Positions 1 through 8,429 of a stretch of DNA of 64,000 nucleotides are shown here, piece by piece (the first letter of the stretch is position 1; the number at the start of each line of letters is the position of its first letter). The notes under the pieces are model-generated. The model was not told the DNA's origin. It saw only the letters and a list, made by a program, of their open reading frames with translations, and did not search any database. The translations under genes were made by a program, and so were the position numbers. The stretch comes from an uncultured Planctomycetaceae bacterium (GTDB lineage: Bacteria > Planctomycetota > Planctomycetia > Planctomycetales > Planctomycetaceae): assembly GCA_943787265.1 (NCBI GenBank), contig CALSLT010000033.1, positions 47,925 through 111,924 on the forward strand, read 5' to 3'.

Positions 1-159
1 CTTCTTGAAGGCGGCTACGAAGCCGGCGGAGCCATGCGATACATGACGACCGTCGTCCAGCCTGGCGCTTTCGCTCCGAACGTCGAAGACTTGCTCATGA
101 GCCGCATCAATGGACTCATCGAATCGACGGTGACCGCAAAGCCCGCTGCTGAAGAATAA
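1..159 (+). CDS. C-terminal end of an unidentified protein (partial)
   Basis: Frame 1 is open from the window edge to a TAA at 157-159 and encodes 52 residues with natural codon use. It includes the stretch MRYMTTVVQPGAFAPNVEDL and ends in an Ala/Glu-rich tail. The gene starts outside the window, so length and domains are unknown. The Gly/Tyr-rich stretch followed by a Val-Glu-Asp helix is reminiscent of the ends of neutral-ceramidase-like proteins common in planctomycetes, but 52 residues cannot establish that. It runs convergently into the minus-strand gene that ends at 168. Confidence 0.6.
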   Translation, partial: LLEGGYEAGGAMRYMTTVVQPGAFAPNVEDLLMSRINGLIESTVTAKPAAEE

Positions 160-167
160 TCTTTCAG

Positions 168-461
168 TCAGCGTAGAATCATTGAATCCGGGCCACGAAC
201 TACCTCCCAGTTTTCGATTTCCAGATGTGTGCCGAGTAGCTCTTCGACAGTCGTCTGATCGAGAGATTCGCCACTGGGGTAGGTAACGTGAATACCTGTA
301 ATTCCACTATGCCACTTGCCGTCCTTAGTGACTGGAGCGGCTACGTCACTGCGGGTGAAGATGAAGACTTGCCAATCCTGTCCAGGCAGGCGATAGGTGC
401 CCTCAACGAATGACATATCGTCTTCCATGATGAGGTCGTAGCTGATTTTCGCTGTGTTCAT
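168..461 (-). CDS. Small conserved-looking hypothetical protein
   Basis: A 97-residue protein if translation starts at the ATG at 461 (MNTAKISYDL). The same frame is open up to 506 with an earlier ATG, but those extra residues are unlike a protein start and nearly touch the dus stop at 508. The sequence is acidic and beta-rich (FVEGTYRLPGQDWQVFIFTR) with no signal peptide, membrane helix or cysteine. It follows dus on the same strand by under 50 bases and is probably co-transcribed with it. I do not recognise a family. The good composition and operon position argue that it is real. Confidence 0.55.
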   Translation of the reverse strand: MNTAKISYDLIMEDDMSFVEGTYRLPGQDWQVFIFTRSDVAAPVTKDGKWHSGITGIHVTYPSGESLDQTTVEELLGTHLEIENWEVVRGPDSMILR

Positions 462-507
462 GGCTGGTCGGTCTCTGCCGTTTGTAGCTTTCATTGAGAG
501 TGTCAAA

Positions 508-1602
508 TCACCAGCGTTCGACGGGACCGTTGGGGACTTTGACCAGAGCTGTGGCGACGCTGGATTCTCGTTCGCCGTGGCGCGAACGGATTTCGTCGGC
601 GATCTTTTCGAACTCGTCGAAAGATTCGAAGCGGCGGAGTCGGTCTTCCAGATCTTCGGGGATGCCGAGTCGGGCTCCGTACCAGCCGGCGAATTTTCGG
701 AAGAGCTTGCAGCTGTATTCTTCGTGTTGTTCGGTCATTAGCCGGAAGTGACGACGGAGGAAGTGGACCTGCTCGTCAGGCGTTGGTTCGAAGTCCCAGT
801 CTTTGTTTTGAGCCGCCAGTTCCAGCCTGCGGAAGATCCAGGGGTCGAGCATCGCTCCGCGGCCGATCGCGATCGCGTCACAGCCGGTTGTTTTCAGCAT
901 GGCTTGGGCGTCGTTGACGCTTCGGACGTCTCCGTTTCCAACGACAGGAATGGCTTCAACGGCTTCGACAACCTGTCGGATTCCGTCCATGTCGACGGAA
1001 CCGCCAAACCCTTGTGCTCGGGTGCGTCCGTGGATCGTGATGGCGGCCACGCCGAGCCGTTCAAAAGCGGCGGCGAGTTCTGGAGCCGTCAGGTTGTCAC
1101 GGTCCCAGCCGAGTCGCATTTTGACCGTGACCGGAATCTGTACCGCATCGACAACTCGAGAGACCAGTTCGCAAGCTGAGTCGTACTCGCACGCGATCCT
1201 GGCGCCGCCGCCCTGGCTGTTTACTTTGGCCATAGGGCATCCCATGTTGATGTCCACGCCTGAGTAGCCGTGATCTTCGAGCCAGAGTGCGGCTGCCGCG
1301 AGGACGTCTGGTTTGCTGCCGAAGATCTGAATCGATAACGGTCGGTCGACTTCACTCGTCGCGATCAGTTCCAAAGACTTTCGGTTCTTTGACAGCAGCG
1401 ACGTTGCATGTACCAGGTCGGTTGTTGCCAGTCCAAGTCCGCCCAGCTCACGGAGCGCCGTTCGGAAAGCAAGATGCGTGTAACCGGCCAGCGGAGCGAG
1501 GAAGAATCGCGACGGCAGCACTCGGTCGCCAATGCGAATTTCATGTGACTCGGACTGGTCTCTTTCCCTGGCTGATGATTGTGTACGCATCTTGGATTGC
1601 AC
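508..1602 (-). CDS. dus: tRNA-dihydrouridine synthase
   Basis: 364 residues. Enzymes of this family use FMN and NADPH to reduce specific uridines in tRNA to dihydrouridine. Visible hallmarks, in order: FLAPLAGYTHLAFR near residue 34, the catalytic block DINMGCPMAKVN with the general-acid Cys at about 122, a GGGARI loop, MRLGW, HGRTR, and the FMN phosphate-binding GNGDV and AIGRGAMLDPW segments. The first ~20 residues are a charged non-conserved extension, so the true start could be one of the nearby Met codons (1 or 5). It is first of a probable two-gene unit with the small gene at 168-461. Which DusA/B/C specificity applies cannot be read from motifs alone; overall it looks DusB-like. Confidence 0.92.
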   Translation of the reverse strand: MQSKMRTQSSARERDQSESHEIRIGDRVLPSRFFLAPLAGYTHLAFRTALRELGGLGLATTDLVHATSLLSKNRKSLELIATSEVDRPLSIQIFGSKPDVLAAAALWLEDHGYSGVDINMGCPMAKVNSQGGGARIACEYDSACELVSRVVDAVQIPVTVKMRLGWDRDNLTAPELAAAFERLGVAAITIHGRTRAQGFGGSVDMDGIRQVVEAVEAIPVVGNGDVRSVNDAQAMLKTTGCDAIAIGRGAMLDPWIFRRLELAAQNKDWDFEPTPDEQVHFLRRHFRLMTEQHEEYSCKLFRKFAGWYGARLGIPEDLEDRLRRFESFDEFEKIADEIRSRHGERESSVATALVKVPNGPVERW

Positions 1603-1666
1603 AGTCGGAATTGCTTGCCGGTTTGATGACTGCCAATCGGCTGACGCCGACCGCTCGCCTTTTCAG

Positions 1667-2725
1667 TTACTTGCTATGAGGCCGGTATGTAGCTTTGCCT
1701 GGAATCGTGGTGCGGATGCTGACGAGCTTTGTTCCGCAGGCAACGAAAAGAGTCTTGAGATCAGGCCCACCGAAAGTGCAGTTTGTGATTGTGTCTTCGG
1801 GAGTTCTCATGAACGCGAGCAGCTTGCCGACTGGAGACACGACGTGAATTCCCGGGCGAGTGTCGAGCGTTTCGCTGGTCTTCCGAGTCGCGTGCAGTCC
1901 CGCGGCGACGTACAGGTTGCCTTTGGAATCAATGCACATCCCGTCGCCGCTGCGTCCAGGATAAAAATTGATCAGCGTCCGACGGTTAGTCAGTGAACCG
2001 TCACTCCCAAGATCGAACGCCAGGATGTTGCGGTTTCGGTCGGCGTCGGGGTGAGCTTCGATCAGGTAGAGAGTTTGGTTGTCCGGCGAAATGACAATGC
2101 CGTTGGGCATGTGAATGTCTGGCCATTTCAAAAGCTGAGTCAACTTGCCGTCCGGATCGATTCGGTACACGGCGTTAACATTGCCCTTTGCCGGATCTTC
2201 ACCACCGGGCCGCGATGTGAAGTAAATTCGTCCGGCGGCGTCGCAGCAAAGATCGTTGGGAGACGCCAACGGAAATTCGTTGTAACCGTCGGCAAGGACT
2301 TTGATCTCGCCCGTCTTCATGTCTGTACGAGTGACGCGTTTCGAGCCGCCTTCGCAAGCCAGCAGACTGCCATCCGGTTCGAAGTATAGCCCGTTAGCGG
2401 CGTTGGAGTTTTCGCGAAAGACGGTCAGCGATCTGCCGTCCCACTTGAGGATCTTATTGGCGGGCACATTCGTGAAATACAGATTTCCATGCGCGTCAGC
2501 AGCCGGCCCTTCGGTGAAAACTTTCTGGTCTTCGATCGTCGCCAGAATCTTCAGGTCGCTCAGATACTTTTCCGATTTGAGGCGTTCGTATTGATTGTCA
2601 ATACCTGCTGCACCGGCCGATCGATTAAAAACTCCGACACATGCCGTAGTCGCGAAAATTTTCGTCAACGCGTCACGGCGGCTGATTGATCGTTGAATGA
2701 TTCCTGCGTCCTTCTGAACTCGCAT
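1667..2725 (-). CDS. SMP-30/gluconolactonase/LRE-family exported protein
   Basis: 352 residues. The N-terminus carries SRRDALTKIFATTA followed by a hydrophobic stretch and an Ala-rich cleavage region, resembling a twin-arginine leader. The rest is a six-bladed propeller of the SMP-30/gluconolactonase type, with recurring blade motifs GNLYFTNVP, GSLLACEGG, NDLCCDAAGRIYFTS, MPNGIVISPDNQTLYLIEA and GDGMCIDSKGNLYVA. The Asn/Asp residues in the NDLC and NGI blocks match the family's divalent-metal ligands. Members hydrolyse sugar lactones or related esters; the substrate here is unknown. It lies 59 bases downstream of nadC on the same strand, but a metabolic link is not obvious. Confidence 0.85.
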   Translation of the reverse strand: MRVQKDAGIIQRSISRRDALTKIFATTACVGVFNRSAGAAGIDNQYERLKSEKYLSDLKILATIEDQKVFTEGPAADAHGNLYFTNVPANKILKWDGRSLTVFRENSNAANGLYFEPDGSLLACEGGSKRVTRTDMKTGEIKVLADGYNEFPLASPNDLCCDAAGRIYFTSRPGGEDPAKGNVNAVYRIDPDGKLTQLLKWPDIHMPNGIVISPDNQTLYLIEAHPDADRNRNILAFDLGSDGSLTNRRTLINFYPGRSGDGMCIDSKGNLYVAAGLHATRKTSETLDTRPGIHVVSPVGKLLAFMRTPEDTITNCTFGGPDLKTLFVACGTKLVSIRTTIPGKATYRPHSK

Positions 2726-2784
2726 GCTGTGTCTCCTGTGCTGAGCGTCGAAAGCGGACGGTCGGAGAAACCGTCGCTGAATGA

Positions 2785-3684
2785 TCAGCCAATGTGGTGA
2801 AAGTCGAATCCGAGGTCAAAGCATCGAGCTGAGTGGGTCAACGCGCCGATGCTGATGCGCTCGACGCCGGTTTCAGCAATCGCCCGGACGGTTTGAAGTG
2901 TGATGCCGCCCGAAGCTTCCAGCAGAACTTGCGGAGCGGATTCGTTTCTTAACCTGACAGCTTCGCAGAGCTGGTCTGTCGTCATGTTGTCGAGCAGGAC
3001 GATGTCCGGTCGCCCCTCAAGGACGTCTCTGAGTTGTTCGAGCGTGTCGACTTCAAATTCGACGGACACTCCGGGGGGAGATTCTGAACGGGCCTGTCGC
3101 ACGGCGTCGGCGAGCCGCGAGTTGCCAACGAGTCTGGACCAGGCGGCGATGTGGTTATCTTTGACGAGGACTCCGTCGAAGAGTCCCATTCGATGGTTGG
3201 TGCCTCCGCCTGCTCTTACGGCGTACTTGGCGAGACTTCTCCAGCCGGGCAGTGTCTTCCGTGTGTCGAGAATCGTTGCAGCCGTTCCGCTTGCGGCATC
3301 TGCAAACTCGTGCGTGAGGCTGGCGATGCCGCTGAGGTGCCCGACGAAGTTCAGCGTGGTGCGCTCGCCGATCAAAATGCCAGCCAGAGGACCGGCCGCT
3401 CGCGCGACAATTTGTCCGGCTTCAACCAAAGTGCCGTCGGCAACTTCGGGAACCCAGCCTACGAGCGGATCGACTTTAGCAAAGACGAGTTCACCGATTG
3501 GTAAACCGGCGACGATGCCGGTTTCGCGAGCGACGACCAGAACTTCAGCCCGGTCATTCTCACCGATCAGCGAGTTGCAGGTCAGGTCACCGATTCCGGC
3601 GAGATCTTCCTGTAGTGCCAGGTCGATCAAACGGCTGGCGGCGTCGCGATCCGAATCAGTGAATACAGGCTTGGAATTCTTCAC
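2785..3684 (-). CDS. nadC: Nicotinate-nucleotide pyrophosphorylase (carboxylating)
   Basis: 299 residues, normal for the family. NadC converts quinolinate and PRPP to nicotinate mononucleotide, CO2 and PPi in de novo NAD synthesis. Diagnostic segments are present in order: DLTCNSLIGENDRAEV, the quinolinate-binding ILDTRKTLPGWRSLAKYAVRAGG, NHRMGLFDGVLVKDNHI with the catalytic Lys, VEFEVDTLEQL, IVLLDNM, and the C-terminal LEASGGITL and ISIGALTHS barrel strands. nadA and nadB are not in the window. A gap of about 70 bases containing a GC-rich hairpin separates it from the upstream DUF3467 gene. Confidence 0.96.
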   Translation of the reverse strand: MKNSKPVFTDSDRDAASRLIDLALQEDLAGIGDLTCNSLIGENDRAEVLVVARETGIVAGLPIGELVFAKVDPLVGWVPEVADGTLVEAGQIVARAAGPLAGILIGERTTLNFVGHLSGIASLTHEFADAASGTAATILDTRKTLPGWRSLAKYAVRAGGGTNHRMGLFDGVLVKDNHIAAWSRLVGNSRLADAVRQARSESPPGVSVEFEVDTLEQLRDVLEGRPDIVLLDNMTTDQLCEAVRLRNESAPQVLLEASGGITLQTVRAIAETGVERISIGALTHSARCFDLGFDFHHIG

Positions 3685-3708
3685 AGGAAACGCTTGCCGG
3701 TTTGCTTT

Positions 3709-3726
3709 GGTGCGTCGAGACGCACC
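3709..3726. repeat. Short perfect hairpin between DUF3467 gene and nadC
   Basis: GGTGCGTC at 3709-3716 and its exact complement GACGCACC at 3719-3726, sitting in the roughly 70-base spacer. No T-run follows on the minus strand, so it is not a standard intrinsic terminator. It could be an mRNA-processing or stability element or a small dispersed palindrome. Confidence 0.5.
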
Positions 3727-3757
3727 TTACGGAAGATTTTGGATTTAGCCTGACTGT

Positions 3758-4438
3758 TTAGAACTGCGTCGTGTCGAAGGATTCCGGTCCGGTCGGCGGT
3801 TCTGGAGGGTTCTGGGAATCTTTCACCTTCTTCTCGTACTGCCCCCACGAGTGCTTCAGAGATTCGAGCAGTCGTGGAACGTTCGGAGCGGACAGGAAGA
3901 CTCGACTGGAGACGACCGATTTCGGGAAGAACGTCGTGATGAAGTCGAACGAAAACTCGGTCGGTGTGTGACCAATCATCACGGCGTTGGCGTACGTGCC
4001 GCTCATTTCGGTTTTGCCCCACTTGAGCTGATCGTACAACTCCTGAGCGTTGACCTGCGGTTGTGGCTGGTCGGGTTTTGGCTGAGCAGCGTCTGGCAGT
4101 TTTGGTTCGCCGAATCGCTTCTTGTAGTTTTCGATATTGTCGGTGAGTGCCTGAATCATCCGCGGGACGACCGGCGGTGGAATGACGACTCGAGCAGCGA
4201 CCTGATGCGGACGAGTCATTCGAAGCAGAAAGTCGACGACGAATTCGTGGTTTCCGTTGAGAACGACCGCGCCTGTGCTGAAGACTCCACGGGCGACGTT
4301 TTCAGGAACCAGAGCCCCAACCTGGCTGTGCTGGATTTCCTGGCTTTGGACGTCCGGATTGTTCTCGTCGTCGTTGCCTTCGTTCTTCGGGGCGTCGTCC
4401 GAGTCTTCATGCGGCGTGAAATCGAAATCGTTGCTCAT
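3758..4438 (-). CDS. Tandem DUF3467 protein
   Basis: 226 residues from the ATG at 4438 (MSNDFDFTPH). The frame is open to 4549, but the extra 37 residues look non-coding. Residues 1-44 are acidic, Asn/Gln-rich and probably disordered. Two related modules follow: about 46-110 (NGNHEFVVDFLLRM, then VVIPPPVVPRMIQALTDNI) and about 145-204 (HTPTEFSFDFITTF, then VFLSAPNVPRLLESLKHSW), joined by a Pro/Gln linker. Both match the DUF3467 pattern of a beta-hairpin ending in FDF, a variable loop, then a helix containing RLLESL. No signal peptide or membrane helix is seen, so it is probably cytoplasmic. Function unknown. Divergent from rpsO and upstream of nadC. Confidence 0.8.
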   Translation of the reverse strand: MSNDFDFTPHEDSDDAPKNEGNDDENNPDVQSQEIQHSQVGALVPENVARGVFSTGAVVLNGNHEFVVDFLLRMTRPHQVAARVVIPPPVVPRMIQALTDNIENYKKRFGEPKLPDAAQPKPDQPQPQVNAQELYDQLKWGKTEMSGTYANAVMIGHTPTEFSFDFITTFFPKSVVSSRVFLSAPNVPRLLESLKHSWGQYEKKVKDSQNPPEPPTGPESFDTTQF

Positions 4439-4690
4439 AATGTGGATGCGCCGAGTTGTGCGTAAGATTTGAGAGTCAATTAACTTGTGAGCCGCAGAGG
4501 CCAGAAACAGCTCGCTGCGACTGTTTCGGAGTTTGTACGGTGAGGGCAAGCTCCGTCAACTCTGCTCAGCGGAAGTTTGCCCGATGTGACGAATCGAGCT
4601 GCAGATCGTCGTAAACTCTGCAAGAATATACTGATGTGTTGAATTGACTGGGCGGGTGGACACGACAAAATGTCGGATATCCTGCTTCGA

Positions 4691-4718
4691 TTGAATCTTC
4701 AGGGCCGCTCGCTAAAGT
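4691..4718 (+). promoter_or_regulatory. Possible sigma-70-like promoter of rpsO
   Basis: TTGAAT at 4691-4696 and TAAAGT at 4713-4718 with a 16-base spacer, about 57 bases before the rpsO ATG. It lies in the 337-base space divergent to the DUF3467 gene, where I see no coding frame. Match quality is modest and the call rests on position and spacing only. Confidence 0.3.
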
Positions 4719-4775
4719 GTGCGGCGTAAATCAGAGGCAAAAGGAATACTCGTACAGTAAGGCAGTCAGTAGAGA

Positions 4776-5045
4776 ATGTCGATTACAGCGGAAAAAAAGA
4801 CAGAATTGATCGGTGAGTTCAAGAAGTCGGACAACGATTCCGGCTCACCTGAGGTTCAGATCGCGGTGCTTAGTCATCGAATTACGAATCTGACTGAACA
4901 CCTCAAGTCGAACAAGAAGGACCATTCGAGCCGTCGCGGATTGCTGACGCTTGTCGCCCGCCGTCGAAGCCTTCTGAACTATGTCAAAAAGAACAGTGAA
5001 GAAGCTTACCAGGGGCTCGTCGAGCAACTCGGACTTCGAAAGTAG
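4776..5045 (+). CDS. rpsO: 30S ribosomal protein S15
   Basis: 89 residues, the canonical bacterial length. S15 binds the central domain of 16S rRNA and nucleates platform assembly. Sequence hallmarks: KKTELIGEFKKSDNDSGSPE, VQIAVLSHRITNLTEHLKSN, KKDHSSRRGLLTLVARRRSL and LNYVKKNSEEAYQGLVEQL, matching the four-helix S15 fold including the conserved D-H-x-S-R-R-G-L segment. It is followed immediately by an intrinsic terminator and then, after a long leader, by pnp. The rpsO-pnp order is conserved in many bacteria. Confidence 0.98.
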   Translation: MSITAEKKTELIGEFKKSDNDSGSPEVQIAVLSHRITNLTEHLKSNKKDHSSRRGLLTLVARRRSLLNYVKKNSEEAYQGLVEQLGLRK

Positions 5046-5052
5046 TTTTAAG

Positions 5053-5082
5053 GCGACGCAATTGCGTCGCCTTTTTTCTTTT
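5053..5082 (+). terminator. Intrinsic terminator after rpsO
   Basis: Self-complementary GGCGACGCAATTGCGTCGCC at 5053-5072 followed by a T-rich run. It starts 7 bases after the rpsO stop. It implies that part or all of pnp transcription starts separately in the following leader. Confidence 0.85.
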
Positions 5083-5574
5083 GGCTGCCCGCCAGTTCGG
5101 TTGGAAGGCGGCCGCACTTCGGTGCAGGTTCTCCCCTGATTTGCAGTTGGAGTTACCTGTCCCAACAAGTTTGAGTTCTGCTCGTTGCGGAACTCTCAGA
5201 CGGCTGATTGGAAGAATCCATTGCTGCCAGAGTGAGCGTCATCGCGACGTGCTTACTCGATGCAGAATTGTCGTACGGATTCGCAGCCGTCGAGTCATTG
5301 TTAGTTTTCGTGTTGGAAAGAGGCTCGGTCGTCATCGCTCTGGTTATGAGCGTTCACCGTTGCCGTCTCAGTTTTCGGAGCTTTCGATTCTACCTTGAAG
5401 GTGGAATGGTTCTCCGAAGTCACTCCACTGCCAGCTTTTGCTGTGGAGAGAACGGCCTGAGACTGTTGTGAGTGTCCGCTTTCAGGCCTCGCTATTGGCT
5501 GAAGCCTCGTTCGCCGTTTGCATTCAGGACCCATTGGGGTTGCGCCGGCGACAAATGTAAAGGAAAGAAACAGG
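5083..5574 (+). other. Long non-coding leader between rpsO and pnp
   Basis: About 490 bases with no convincing reading frame. It contains local complementarity, for example GAGTTC pairing with GAACTC around 5183-5205. It presumably holds the pnp promoter and 5' leader. In E. coli the pnp leader is cut by RNase III and used for autoregulation; whether this one works similarly is inference. Confidence 0.5.
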
Positions 5575-7719
5575 ATGTCTAAAGTTAGAGTCGAACGAGA
5601 AATTGGTGGCCGTACCCTCAGCCTGACAACTGGCGAAATCGCCAAACAGGCTAGCGGATGTGTCATTGTTCAATACGGCGAAACCACCATTCTGGTCGCC
5701 ATTCAGACCGGTACTCCGCGTGCAGGAATTGACTTCTTCCCGTTGATGGTCGACTACCGCGAAAGGTTCGCGTCAGCTGGTAAATTCCCTGGCGGATTTC
5801 TGAAGCGAGAAGGTCGCCCAACGACGCGAGAAATTCTGACCTGCCGACTGACTGACCGTCCGATCCGTCCGCTCTTCCCGAAAGGCTACAACGACGAAGT
5901 TCAGATCATGAGCAACGTTCTGGCCTACGACGGCGAGAACGATCCGGACGTCCTGTCGATCAACGGTGCCAGCGCTGGTTTGATGATCTCACCGTGTCCG
6001 TTCCTGGGACCAATTGGTGCTGTTCGAGTCGCTCTCGTCGGTGAAGACCTGGTTCTGTTCCCGACGGCAGCCGAGCTGGCGGAAAGCAAGCTCGATCTGA
6101 TCGTCTCTGGAAGCAAAGAATCGGTCCTGATGATCGAAGGTTTTGGCGATCAGTTGCCGGAAGACGTGATGGCAGACGCCATCATGTTCGGGCACGAAGC
6201 GATTGCTGAACTGTGCGATATGCAACTTGAGCTTGCTGAAAAATGCGGAGTTGAGCCGCCAGTTGTCGAAGCTCCCGAAGTCAACCCGTTTGATTCGATC
6301 GTGCACGAACTTGCTTATGACCGTCTCAAGGAAAGTAAGACCGGCAAGCAGAAACAGGAACGCCATGCAGTCTCAGATGAGATCAAGGCGGAACTGAAAG
6401 CTCAATTCTTCTCGGACGATGCGGAAGAAACCGAAGACGGCAAAACGCTCGCTCAGTTCAACAAAGCGTTCTACAACGTTGGCAAGCAGGCCGTCCGCGA
6501 TCTGCTGCTCGCTGGCGTTCGGCTCGACGGCCGAGCTCCTGGCGACTTGCGAGCTGTTGCGGGCGACGTCGGGATCATTCCGCGAGTCCACGGTTCAGCA
6601 CTCTTCACCCGCGGTGAAACTCAGTCGCTGGCAACGATTACTCTGGGAACAGCTCGTGACACTCAGCGAGTCGACGGACCAGTCGAAGAGTACGAAAAGC
6701 GATTCATGCTCGACTACAACTTCCCTTCGTACTCGGTTGGCGAATGTCGCCCGATTCGAGGACCAGGGCGTCGAGAAATCGGACACGGGATGCTGGCTGA
6801 GCGATCTGTCGCGCCGGTTCTGCCGAAAGATGACAAGTTCCCATACGTCATCCGAGCGATTTCGGACATCACCGAATCAAACGGCTCCAGCTCGATGGCT
6901 TCGGTTTGCTCAACAACGCTCGCGTTGATGGACGCCGGTGTTCCGATCAACCAGCCAGTCGCTGGTATCTCGATCGGTCTGATTCAGGAAGGTGACAAGT
7001 TCAACCTTCTGACCGACATCCTGGGCGACGAAGACCACTATGGCGACATGGACTTCAAGATTGCTGGAACTGGAAAAGGTATCACCGGAATTCAGCTCGA
7101 CCTGAAGATCGACGGGATCAGCGAAGAGATCATTCGAGCGACTCTTGAACAGGCCAAAGACGCCCGCCGAGAACTGCTACGAATTATGCTCAAAGCGATT
7201 TCTCGTCCGCGTCAGGAAATCTCGATGCACGCACCGAGACTTCTTCAGACGAAGATTGACCCGGAAAAAATCGGAATGCTGATCGGACCTGGCGGAAAGA
7301 CAATTCGGTCCCTTCAGGAAGAAACCGGAACTCAGATCGACATCCAGGAAACTGGCGTCGTGACGATCGCTTCGACAGAAGCTGCCGGTGCTGAAGACTG
7401 CCTGGCTCGCATTGAAGCTATGACCGAAGACGTCAAAGTTGGCCGTATCTACAACGGCAAGGTCAGCTCCGTCAAAGACTTTGGAGCGTTCATCGAAATC
7501 GCTCCAGGCAAAGACGGGCTGTGTCACATCAGCGAATTGTCTGACGGTTTCGTTAAGAGCGTCGGTGACATCTGCAAAGTCGGCGACACGTTCGAAGTCA
7601 AAGTTATCGCCGTTGATGACCAGAACCGAGTCAAACTGTCTCGCAAAGCCGTTCTGGCTGAGCAGAACGCTGACGCGGAAGGCGACGATTCAGACGGAGA
7701 CGACTCTGAAGAAGAGTAA
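5575..7719 (+). CDS. pnp: Polynucleotide phosphorylase
   Basis: 714 residues from the ATG at 5575, preceded by AAGGAAAG; the frame is open 19 codons further upstream but without a ribosome site. PNPase degrades RNA 3' to 5' by phosphorolysis as a trimer. Domain order is complete: first RNase PH core (ILVAIQTGTPRAGIDFFPLMVDYRE), helical linker, second RNase PH core (RVHGSALFTRGETQSLATITLG, with FMLDYNFPSYSVGE and GTGKGITGIQLDLKI), KH domain (IGMLIGPGGKTIRSLQEETG) near residues 560-620, and S1 domain (VGRIYNGKVSSVKDFGAFIE) near 620-690. It ends in a short acidic tail rich in Asp and Glu. It has its own downstream terminator. Confidence 0.98.
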   Translation: MSKVRVEREIGGRTLSLTTGEIAKQASGCVIVQYGETTILVAIQTGTPRAGIDFFPLMVDYRERFASAGKFPGGFLKREGRPTTREILTCRLTDRPIRPLFPKGYNDEVQIMSNVLAYDGENDPDVLSINGASAGLMISPCPFLGPIGAVRVALVGEDLVLFPTAAELAESKLDLIVSGSKESVLMIEGFGDQLPEDVMADAIMFGHEAIAELCDMQLELAEKCGVEPPVVEAPEVNPFDSIVHELAYDRLKESKTGKQKQERHAVSDEIKAELKAQFFSDDAEETEDGKTLAQFNKAFYNVGKQAVRDLLLAGVRLDGRAPGDLRAVAGDVGIIPRVHGSALFTRGETQSLATITLGTARDTQRVDGPVEEYEKRFMLDYNFPSYSVGECRPIRGPGRREIGHGMLAERSVAPVLPKDDKFPYVIRAISDITESNGSSSMASVCSTTLALMDAGVPINQPVAGISIGLIQEGDKFNLLTDILGDEDHYGDMDFKIAGTGKGITGIQLDLKIDGISEEIIRATLEQAKDARRELLRIMLKAISRPRQEISMHAPRLLQTKIDPEKIGMLIGPGGKTIRSLQEETGTQIDIQETGVVTIASTEAAGAEDCLARIEAMTEDVKVGRIYNGKVSSVKDFGAFIEIAPGKDGLCHISELSDGFVKSVGDICKVGDTFEVKVIAVDDQNRVKLSRKAVLAEQNADAEGDDSDGDDSEEE

Positions 7720-7778
7720 GCAGAAAGTTGGCTGGATGAAGCTTGAACTTCAGCAAGCCAACGAACCGCGATAATTGC

Positions 7779-7809
7779 AAAAGGGCGAGCAGAAATGCTC
7801 GCCCTTTTC
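7779..7809 (+). terminator. Intrinsic terminator after pnp
   Basis: Stem GGGCGAGCA / TGCTCGCCC around a GAAA loop, with A-run before and T-run after (7782-7808). The symmetrical A and T runs may let it serve both strands. Confidence 0.85.
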
Positions 7810-7839
7810 TATTGCTCAGTATCTTGCTTCAAGTTTTTG

Positions 7840-7890
7840 AACCACGATATGGACACGAATTTCATCCGTCATTAGTGTCTATTGGTGGTT
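7840..7890. repeat. Imperfect inverted repeat, ACCACGA/GGACACGAA type
   Basis: Left arm 7840-7860 begins AACCACGATATGGACACGAA; right arm 7871-7890 (ATTAGTGTCTATTGGTGGTT) is its imperfect complement. It lies between convergent pnp and the GroES-like gene. Similar sequences occur at 11038-11105, 33548-33614 and 60813-60877. Confidence 0.55.
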
Positions 7891-7904
7891 TCTTTGCCAG
7901 AGGA

Positions 7905-8258
7905 TCAAAAATCGTCGCGTTCGTCGGCGTCGTCCAATGAGTCGACGCTGGCTTCGGAGCGGGCACTGCGGCGGAAGACGGCGACGACGTCGTCGATTTC
8001 TACGACGAAGAGGACGTTGTCGGATTCCAGATCGACGGGAATTGCATTCTTCGGGTGGAATAGGACCTTGTCGTATTTTCGAACGGGGAAGTCTTCATCG
8101 TTGGCGATCTGAGCGCTGATCTCGACGACTCGGCCGGTGATGGTTGGGATCTCGGCCTGGTCGGGAAGGACAATGCCTCCTTTGGTCGTATTTCGGGCTT
8201 CGTCTTTCCGGATCAGGATCCGGCTTCCTAATGGTTCAACAAATTCCTGAATGCTCAT
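7905..8258 (-). CDS. GroES-like co-chaperonin domain protein
   Basis: 117 residues from the ATG at 8258 (MSIQEFVEPLGSRILIR); ten more upstream codons are open but poor. The Cpn10 fold is recognisable: PLGSRILIRKDEARNTTKGG, IVLPDQAE, then TGRVVEIS, KYDKVLFHPKNAIPVDLESD and LFVVEIDDVVAVF. GroES caps GroEL as a heptamer. Unlike a standard GroES it has an acidic Ser/Asp-rich tail of about 20 residues after the fold, and no groEL is adjacent. It is therefore likely an accessory GroES paralogue. Planctomycete genomes often carry several groES/groEL copies. Confidence 0.82.
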   Translation of the reverse strand: MSIQEFVEPLGSRILIRKDEARNTTKGGIVLPDQAEIPTITGRVVEISAQIANDEDFPVRKYDKVLFHPKNAIPVDLESDNVLFVVEIDDVVAVFRRSARSEASVDSLDDADERDDF

Positions 8259-8429
8259 GGTTTCTCTGGGGCACAAGTGTTGAATCAATTGTTGCAGAAC
8301 GAGCGTCCGGCCCGTTTCCGTGGGTGGCGAATATCGTAGCCCACGAGTTTGGCCTTGGCTAATGCAGAGTTCTGGTCGTCGGTTTGCCGTTTGAATTTTG
8401 CATGGCGTTACCCGGGCCCTTGATCGTTC

